DNA of 64,000 nucleotides, taken from the NCBI GenBank assembly GCA_037447655.1, contig JBBHKE010002900.1, positions 223,716 to 287,715 of the forward strand, written 5' to 3'. Below the pieces are notes generated by a model, which saw only the letters and a program-made list of their open reading frames with translations, ran no database searches and was not told the DNA's origin. The translations under genes were made by a program, and so were the position numbers. The stretch comes from Zygnema cylindricum. Lineage: Eukaryota; Streptophyta; Zygnematophyceae; Zygnematales; Zygnemataceae. This document shows positions 56,572 through 64,000 of the stretch, piece after piece; within the stretch, counting starts at the first letter, position 1, and every line of letters begins with the position of its first letter.

Positions 56572-57541
56572 TGTAACAGGATCTCCTACCTCTCAGAAAA
56601 TCCCATTACTACAAACAATTCCAACCACACATTCCACACATTGGAAAACACACATCCACATTTGACAACACTCACATAAGGATAAACTTTAAATTAGAAG
56701 AAGCTTCTGTCCACATAACATTAGCTTGGTCTCTTGCCCTCGTGGCTCAACCCTTCTTATTAAAGTATTTTCCACTACTCTCCACTCTTAATAATTCTAT
56801 CTCTTAACTACTAAAACACTATTTAGTTAGTAAGAGATTTCAATGCAAAATGCCTTTTCTCCAATTTGGTATTAATCGCTCAGGACCAAGATCAGTCGGA
56901 ATTTCCACAAACTTTCCCCAAAGGAAAAGATGTCTCCTCTCCTCTTACACTTCTCCATTTATCCATCATCGCCCTGGACTCGCCAGGCCAGAGTCAAAGC
57001 TCCGTTTGAACAGGCTTTTACCTGGGCCAATCATTGATCAGCAAGGACTCGGACTGACCAATGCAAAAACGTGCGAAATCTCTTACTAACTACTTAGCAC
57101 TTTATTAACCAATCAAACGCTACGTTTCACTACGTAACATTTACGTGCAAAAGCGCGCGCCAAACGAAACGCGACTTCGCACGATCATGCGTCACAAATT
57201 TCGCACGTGAAACTTCCTACGAAATTCCCTTAAGTGAAAGTGACGTTTCGTACTAAAAATTGTACGAAACGAAGTACCATGCATACTGAACGTTTCATTA
57301 GAACTTTATGAAACGTTCACGCGAAATTTCGGTACTAATTTTGACCCTTAACCCGTTTCAATGATACCCACCTGTTATTTAGACCCCACACTGCCACCTA
57401 AGTGCACCCATAGCTATAACTTTTGAAATATAACTCCAAATCGCGTGATTCTTTCGCGAACGTCTACCAAATTTAATAATCTATAATCATAACTCCTAAA
57501 TACCCTTTTATAAATTAGTTCGATCCGCTATTACTGTTACA
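56572..57541 (-). repeat. Gypsy 5' LTR
   Basis: 970 bp and adjacent to the primer binding site. The outer boundary is fixed by target duplication GCGTC. Confidence 0.95.
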
Positions 57542-57546
57542 GCGTC

Positions 57547-58095
57547 GCCACGAAAAAGCGTACTGAGATTTGATTCTAAGTTATAAAGACGAATGAAAAT
57601 CAATAGAACCTGTTCACACATGTTAAAGCGTCAAATATGTGAACATATACTATCGCGTCTACATCGAAATCAGTGTTACGTGTATAAACATTTGTTAATT
57701 TTTGTTGGCGTTAGGCCTTTTTTCCCCAAATAGAGTTGGTAACACTAATAATAGTTTTACACTTATTATTTTTAACTGTAAAAGGGATTCACGGTGTACT
57801 TTCAACCGTTTTTTTTTAAATGTCGGTACATTGTATATCCGTACGTTTTTCCGTTCGAAAGGTAGGCATTTTACGAAAGATTCAAAATCCAAAAAAATAA
57901 CGAAATTTCGTAAAAATGTCAAAATCCGTACGAATGAGACATCTATGGTTTAACTAGAGGTTCTTCACACAATAAACTATGTAGAAATTAGAGTTTGTAC
58001 TTATTAGAACGAACTCATATTTTATTTTTTCGCATGTTGCCGTACTTCATTCAAGATTTCGTATTTTTTATTTAATTTGACTAGCGTTAGTAAAT
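57547..58095. other. Spacer between gypsy and hAT-like element
   Basis: AT-rich, no gene. At about 57,787-57,797 there is an isolated right-hand MITE end (GGATTCACGGTGTA) without a clear partner. Confidence 0.5.
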
Positions 58096-59064
58096 TAGTG
58101 TTGGGTATCGAGGACCATTTGCCGATATTCGATATATATCGAATTTCAGGTACCCGATAATCGATATATCGCTTCGATATATCGAATTTCAAATTATCGC
58201 GATATATCGTATCGCCAATATATCGAAGCTTCTTAAAAAAAAAAAAAATCTTGTTTGTTAATTCTCGGAAGAAGAGAAGGACAGTTGTCAAAGTGGTGGA
58301 GGATGTTTTTTTTTTTCACGGAAACTGCGAATCGGAAACTGTAAATGGATTAATTGAGAACCTAATTAATTGAGAATTGATTAGCTACAGCTGCTATAAC
58401 TATGTGCCGCTGCATCCAGAACTAGTGATACTGCAGATGCTAGTACTAGCTACTGCTGTTGCCAGTAGTACTAGCTGTTGACAATGCTACTGCAGCAGGT
58501 AGTACTAGCTATTACTACTCCAATTATTAAAAATAAGAATAAGATTTTACAATTTGTACGCTTCATAAAATGATAAATAAAAATAATAATAAAATATCAC
58601 ATTTTATACACTTTATAAACTATTGAATAAAAATAATAATAAAATTTCTCATTTTGTACACTTCAAAAATTAATAAATAAAAACAATAATAAAAATTCAT
58701 GCCTGAAACGAACAGTCAACAATTTTTTTTTTCATATCATACTTTGACTAAATTAGTGTGGGTTTCAAGTTTTCATATGTCAAGTTTTGTAACGTAGTAC
58801 GTACTAAATAAGTGACGATATGAATTAGTATTACAGTATTAGTACTTTTTCGTCGGTTACATTTTGCGGCATTACCTTTTAAGTCACGGAACGAAAATCA
58901 CGTCGTACGTCGCGTTTCATAAAAAATGTCGTATATAAAATACAATATATCGCGATAATTTATATTGGTCGCGGTACGATATATCGAGAACTTTCCTCGA
59001 TCGATATTCAATGTATCGAAAATCGAAATTATCGCGATATGAAATTACCCGATACCCAACACTA
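58096..59064. mobile_element. hAT-like non-autonomous element, 969 bp
   Basis: Ends TAGTGTTGGGTATCG ... CGATACCCAACACTA as in the element at 37,686. The flanking 8-mers TAGTAAAT and CACTAAAT match at 6 of 8 positions, a decayed target duplication. Both arms carry ATATCGATATATCG palindromes. The interior holds a CTAGTACTAGCTACTGCTG-type repeat (58,430-58,510) and three units of an AT-rich ~52 bp tandem repeat (58,540-58,700). No transposase frame is present. Confidence 0.82.
58540..58700. repeat. ~52 bp AT-rich tandem repeat, 3 units
   Basis: Three units of AATAATAAAAT...CA(C/T)TTT(A/G)TACACTT.A.AAA...AATAAAAA lie inside the hAT-like element. The copies diverge at several positions. Confidence 0.75.
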
Positions 59065-59097
59065 CACTAAATTATTACCGTTAATCTACATAAAAAT

Positions 59098-60063
59098 TGC
59101 AACGGGATCTCCTACCTCTCAAAAAATCCCATTACTACAAACAATTTCAACCACACATTCCACACTTTGGAAAATACACATCCACATTGGACCACACTCA
59201 CATAAGGATAAACTTTAAATTAGAAGAAACTTTTGTCCACATAACATTAGCTTAGTCTCTTTCCCTCGTGGCTCAACCCTTCTTATTAAATTGTTTTCCA
59301 CTACTCTTTAATCGTAATAGTTTTATCTATTAACTACTAAAACACTATTTACTTAGTAAGAGATTTTAATGCAAAAAATGCCCTTTCTCCAATCTGGTAT
59401 TAATCGCTCTGGACCAAGATTAGTCGGAATTTCCACAAAGTTTTCCGAAGGAAAAGATGTCTACTCTCCTCTTATACTTCACTATTTATCCATCATCGCC
59501 GTGGACTAGCCAAGCCAGAGTCAACGCTCCGTTTTAACAGGCTTTTACCTGGGCCAATCATTGATCAGCAAGGACTCAGACCGACTAATGCAAAAGCGTG
59601 CGAAATCTTTTACTAACTACTTAGCACTTTACTAACCAATCAAACGTTACGTTTCACTACGTAACATTTACGTGCTAAAGTGCGCGCCAAACGAAACGCG
59701 ACTTCGCACGATCGTGCGTAACAAATTCCGCACGCGAAACTTACAACGAAATTCCCTTAAGTGAAAGTGACGTTTCGTAGTAAAATTTGTACGAAACGAA
59801 CCACCGTGCATACTAAACGTTTCATTAGAGCTTTATGAAACGTACACGCAAAATTTCGGTACTAATTTGACCCTTAACCCGTTCCAATGATACCCACTTG
59901 TTATTTAGAACGCTGTCTCCTAAATACACCCATCGCTATAACTTTTAAAGTATAACTCCAAATAGCGTGATTCTTTCGCGGACGTCTACCAAATTTAGTG
60001 CTCTATAATCATAACACCTAAATACCCCTTTATAAACAAGTTCGATCCGCTATCACTGTTACA
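59098..60063 (-). mobile_element. Solo LTR of the gypsy family
   Basis: 966 bp matching the LTRs of the element at 49,759 along the whole length (TGCAACGGGATCTCC ... CACTGTTACA), with many substitutions. It is bordered by the 5 bp target duplication AAAAT (59093-59097, 60064-60068). A single LTR with intact target duplication is the product of LTR-LTR recombination. Confidence 0.93.
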
Positions 60064-60429
60064 AAAATTATAGACAGTTGGTCGTCGCTTTGGAAACCTT
60101 TAAATAGGCCCACTTTTCTGTTCGTATGCACCCCTAAACGGCGTGTCCCTCTGTCAACGTCAGGAAACGGGTAACTCTGTCCCGCAAATCGCAAATTTCC
60201 GTTAATCGTTGTGTAGTTTTGGATCGCGTCTACAAATGTACGTACGAACGCCTTGAATAGTACAAAAAGTACTTGGACGTTTTGATAAACAGGACGCGGT
60301 CCATGCGGCATGATAAACGAGACATTGTCCCCGTTCGATCTTGGTTGCTCGATCCTGTCTACCGGTTTGCGTCAATCGTTTTGTGTTGGGTCGCGTCTAC
60401 AAAAGTCCGTACGGAAGCTGAAGACAGTA

Positions 60430-61182
60430 CACCGCGAATCGTTATTAGTGTCAAAGTTTAAATAATGTTGAACAAAATTTATCGTAATTAATGCTATTTA
60501 AGAATTTGATTTTTTTCAAAAAAAAGGTGCATTCTAATTTCGGCGTTTATGCTAATTTGGGAACAGCAAAAATGGAATATTCGCCGTATGATTATGTACA
60601 TTAATATATGTATCCGTACAAAATATTAGAAATCATACGCCATCGCGAATTTAAAATATCCGTACATGCAATACTACACCGCCAATCGTTATTAGCGTGT
60701 ATGTTTTTTTAGCGTATACGAATAATTACCGTGGTGTACGCTAATTGGGAATTTGAAAATTTTCGAAGAAATCGTCTATTCTAATTAGGAATTAGGGTTT
60801 TTTTCAAATAGTGTGGATTATTCTATTTGAGAATAAAAATAAAAAAAAGCGGGACGGAATTAGCGTACACAACGCTAATAACGATTGGCGGTGTAGTTTA
60901 CGTGTCAGACTAATCCCGTGTTTTTGAGCGCACGTTCCTAATGCGTGCGCGTCTGATTTAATTCATTTTTTGTAAGTTTTCACTTGAAAAGGTACGATTA
61001 TGTACGGTCTGACATCGACCGTACACCACACTATTTAGATATTATTGTACTTTCGGGCTTTACGCTATTTTGTACGGTTCCTTAATTAACGTCAATGAAA
61101 AGTTAAAATCATGTATCCTATTTGAAAAAAAAATTTTAAGTACCCGAATTAGAGTTATTGACACTAATAACGATTCGCGGTG
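60430..61182. mobile_element. Long-form Tc1/mariner-like MITE, interrupted
   Basis: Ends CACCGCGAATCGTTATTAGTG ... CACTAATAACGATTCGCGGTG, a near-perfect terminal inverted repeat, with TA on both sides. Without the inner MITE it would be about 534 bp. It shares interior sequence (CCGTACACCACACTATT) with the 558 bp element at 20,321. Confidence 0.8.
60677..60893. mobile_element. Short-form MITE nested in the long form
   Basis: 217 bp, ends CACCGCCAATCGTTATTAGCG ... CGCTAATAACGATTGGCGGTG, a perfect inverted repeat, with TA on each side. It sits wholly inside the element at 60,430-61,182, so it inserted later. Confidence 0.85.
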
Positions 61183-61808
61183 TACTATTGTCAATCGTTT
61201 TGTTTTGGGTCGCGTCTACAAAAGTCCATACGGAAGTGTAATACAGTACAATAGTACTTTGACGTTTTGATAAACAGGACACGGTCCCAAGTGTAACAGG
61301 CATGAAAAACGGGCATGATAAACGGAACACTGTCCAAGTTCGTGTAACGGGCCTTAAAAATAGGACACAGTCCATGCCCGTGTAACGGGCGTGATTTACT
61401 AGTTATTATTCAAATAGCCACTCTAAATTCTATGTGAAACGTGACTTATTATTGTCGGCAACTCCTTGGGTCAAACAAAAATGCACTCGATATAGAGTTA
61501 TTAACTAATGCCACTTGGCAGCGTACTGTACCAGCGTGTTCCACGTTTTCTATTATCCATGGATACGAAAAACAGCAGGAGACTTTGTTGTCGCATCCAA
61601 CAGTACGGTACTGTACGGTACAGGGAGTGAATTCCACGCTTTGCGCCATTCATTCCGCAGAAAAGGAGTTTATGAAACTCCAGACAAGATGGAGCAAAAA
61701 ATTCCTGCATTGCTAAAAAGTAAAATCAATCGCTTGCCTTAATTTTTTGAAGTAAGCACGTTCACCTTTTCCATTATTGTTTTACACTCTGTTCAACAAG
61801 CTGTAACC
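61183..61808. other. Upstream region of the PhzF-like gene
   Basis: About 600 bp of repeats and AT-rich sequence. I see no convincing TATA box. The small open frames here are unsupported. Confidence 0.45.
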
Positions 61809-64000
61809 ATGGCGGCGGCTGCTTTGGAGTCGTCTACTTCAGCTTCTGCATCATCGGTTATTTATTTTGCTCAGGTGTTTCAATTGTTCCTGCCCTTCTT
61901 TGCCATGTTTTGTTTATTTATTTTTCTATTTCGTCTAAGTTTCAGTTTCAGGGATGCAATAATGGCACCGTCGGTCACTTGGCAAATCTTGCTGAGAACG
62001 AATCGTCTATTTCTAAGCTTGAAGCGAGTGAATATAATGGTTTTTAAGTAGAGCTTACTTAACTCTTTAACACTGAGTAAACTGCATTTCATGTTGGTGA
62101 TATTTGTTTTCGTCATTGTCACAAAACAGGTTTTGCAAGTTCGAATTTTTTCCTTATATATATATATATGTGTGTATATTTTAATAGCAATTGATGGCTG
62201 TCTTAACTACATTTCAAAAAAGAAGTGTTCGTCCTCTATAAGCTGAGATGGATTGTACGAATTCATTTCTTTTGAGATTTTCAACAGAAATTTGAAGAGT
62301 CCTCCTTTCAGTCCCTGTCCAGAAAGAGTAACTCTCTACGGTACAATCTATCAGCCTATATTTCACCTCGATAAACCTGCATTACGTGGCTGCTGCCCTT
62401 ATCAGTTGTCGCTGTTAGTGCAATACTATCTACGTCAAGTGTCCGCCTAAATTTCCTTAATTCGACAAAGGTACATTCGTATTGCTATTAACCTGGTCAC
62501 GTTTCAATCCGGTCAAGTGATATGATTTCATTCATGCTTTTGTAGGTCGATGCCTTTACCAGCAAGCCTTTTCGTGGCAATTCAGCTGCAATCATAGTTA
62601 TGCCAGAATTCAAGAGTGCAAAATGGATGCAAAATGTTGCTTTGGAATTCAATCTCTCAGAAACAGCTTTTGTTGTGCGCAAGAATCTTCCAGGATCAGG
62701 TATTTGACATTTGAAGATTGACATTCTTGAGTGCAAAAGGAACTTGATTTTTGGCTACCTGTGCTCGAATCAAATTTACTTCGTAATCAGTTTCTCATCT
62801 ATGAGGTTCACTCATCACGCTGCTCAATAGTTGTTTTTTGCTATTTTGTTTGCACTAGAGTTTTTTGAAATACTTAGGCGGTTGTTGTCACATATTCTGG
62901 TTCTATGTACGAACACCACAAGGATTTAGGACCATATTTTGTCTCATCCTTTGAACCAAAATCTGTGTGGCTGCTTCACTTTTGATACTTTTCAAGATTC
63001 ACAGAATTGATTTCTTTGGTTAAAGTTCTATTCAAATTGTGAATCTCTAAGATTTATTTCTACTTTAATGTGGAGCGGATGTCAAAACCTGTTGTGTCTC
63101 ATATGAACTGCCAAGCACTAATGGTTTTATCATGGGCATCTTTTTTCTTCTGTTTCCAAAGAATTGCCTCTCAAGGACTCTTTGGCTTCACTTGTTCCTG
63201 GACCTGGCGAGAATACGATTGTGGCTGTAGAAAACCTGAGTAATGAGTTTGATTTACGCTGGTTCACTCCAGCAGTAGAGGTGTGTCATTATTTCAATTC
63301 CCAGTAGGATTCTTGCTCCTACTTGTGGTTATGCGGTTTATTGCAGTCAAGTACAGGGCTAATATTAAATTGGATGTTAATCCGTATAAAGTGCTAAATG
63401 CGCTGCTATTTGGAAATTTTGAATGACACTTTCTGACACCTGTTAACACTATGGTCCAGAATAGCCTATGTGCAGGTAAACAAAAAATGGGTTTCTATGT
63501 AAGATTGTGCCAGACCAATTCCGGTGAATAGTGTTTCTTTGATATTGTTAACCACATTTTAGAAAGCCACAGTGAAACGCTGTCAATCTTTGAACCTGAA
63601 ACTGGCTTGTTTTGGAAGAGATGTTTAGCTTTAAGCTGCAAAAATTCAAATTAATCCATTTTGTCCTGATAATCTATGCCTTCAAAATTATGAACTAATG
63701 ATGCATGGAGCTAGTGAACTAGATTGTCTCGAGAGATGTCCACCTTTAATCTCCAAAACCCCACTTTCTGCTGATGATGTATGCCTTGAAATGAACCAAT
63801 GAGAGAGACTAAGGGACTTGCAGGTTCGTCTGTGTGGACATGCGACTCTTGCGGCTGCTCATGCGATTTTTTCAGCCGGACTTGTTTCTGGTAACATTAT
63901 TAAATTCCATACACTTTCAGGAGAGCTAGTTGCTCGTCGATGTGTGGAAGATAACATTCAAAAAGTGGAATTGGATTTCCCTCTGGCGATGCCGTTGGAG
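61809..64000 (+). CDS. PhzF-family (phenazine biosynthesis-like) protein, 5' part
   Basis: Exons: 61809-61874 (MAAAALESSTSASASSVIYF then AQ), 62546-62699 (VDAFTSKPFRGNSAAIIVMP...WMQNVALEFNLSETAF), 63162-63280 and 63824 to beyond the window end. Phases join at every border. The fold-defining motifs are present: VDAFTSKPFRGN at the start of the first barrel, LSETAF with the Glu that serves as catalytic acid/base in PhzF, and LCGHATLAAAHAIF. Members are diaminopimelate-epimerase-fold isomerases. The plant members have no firm substrate, so none is assigned here. About 156 codons (roughly half of a ~300-residue protein) are in the window. The Ala/Ser-rich first exon may be a short extension or a weak targeting sequence. 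Confidence 0.9.
61919..62095 (+). repeat. Repeat copy in PhzF-like intron 1
   Basis: The partner of 40,827-41,000. It lies between exons 1 and 2 and is preceded by an acceptor-like TTTCAGTTTCAG. Both copies stay open in one frame to a TAA (GCNNG.V.HL.N.AENE.SISKL), but the differences are mostly replacement changes, which argues against selection for a coding exon. Confidence 0.75.

Larger units (their letters stand above)
49759..57541 (-). mobile_element. Ty3/gypsy chromovirus, apparently intact
   Basis: A 7.8 kb element on minus. LTRs are 49759-50727 (3') and 56572-57541 (5'), both TGTAACA...TGTTACA, with target duplication GCGTC (49754-49758, 57542-57546). The primer site TGGTATCAAAGC (plus 56558-56569) lies 2 bases inside the 5' LTR and fits initiator-Met tRNA. 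A purine tract AAGGAGGGGATGA adjoins the 3' LTR (50728-50740). The gag and pol frames are open. By eye the two LTRs differ at about ten positions in 970, so the insertion is recent. Confidence 0.96.
60212..61390. repeat. Short dispersed repeats around nested MITEs
   Basis: A segment like TCAATCGTTTTGTGTTGGGTCGCGTCTACAAAAGTCCGTACGGAAG is present at about 60,369 and 61,190, with a weaker copy at 60,210. ACGTTTTGATAAACAGGAC(A/G)CGGTCC is found at 60,278 and 61,262. GTGTAACGGGC units recur between 61,290 and 61,392. No gene is supported here. Confidence 0.7.

Overview
This is a nuclear window from a green plant (streptophyte). The genes have spliced exons with GT..AG introns of about 80 to 2,000 bp. 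The families present (CAND1, a DinF-type MATE transporter with a long N-terminal extension, an ERdj3A/TMS1-type J-protein, a PhzF-family protein) and the LTR retrotransposons with initiator-Met tRNA primer sites all fit a land plant or close algal relative. I cannot place it further from sequence alone. All exon boundaries were read by eye from splice sites, phase and family similarity.

Region 1 (about 1,071-31,045) is a direct tandem duplication of a ~15 kb unit. Copy A starts at 1,071 and runs to a MITE at 16,129; copy B starts at 16,420 and runs to at least 31,045. Each unit carries the first seven exons of CAND1 on the minus strand, head to head with a complete 13-exon MATE gene on the plus strand. 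The CAND1 homology stops inside the same intron in both copies. Copy B, flanked by copy A, therefore cannot encode the rest of the protein; copy A may continue left of the window. Copy B alone has a 558 bp MITE in the shared divergent promoter, and copy A provides its empty site. The MATE gene has two homologous, phase-compatible versions of its first membrane exon in both copies, which looks like a mutually exclusive exon pair.

Region 2 (31,046-43,390) is repeat-dominated. It holds a GA-rich tract interrupted by a decayed Ty1/copia element (32,248-37,573, TSD GATGG), a hAT-like MITE with an 8 bp TSD and a C17/G29 homopolymer pair, several Tc1/mariner-like MITEs and a decayed gene fragment.

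Region 3 (43,394-47,611) is a minus-strand gene for an ER J-domain/thioredoxin-like protein (ERdj3A/TMS1 type); its first exon was not found.

Region 4 (49,754-60,068) contains a young, apparently intact Ty3/gypsy chromovirus (49,759-57,541, TSD GCGTC), a larger hAT-like element (58,096-59,064) and a solo LTR of the same gypsy family (59,098-60,063, TSD AAAAT).

Region 5 (60,064-64,000) has nested MITEs and short repeats, then the first four exons of a PhzF-family gene that runs off the window end.

No tRNA, rRNA or CRISPR array was found. The strongest leads are the duplicated MATE exon pair, the duplication with its MITE at the junction and in one promoter copy, and the TIR-defined MITE families with their target sites visible.
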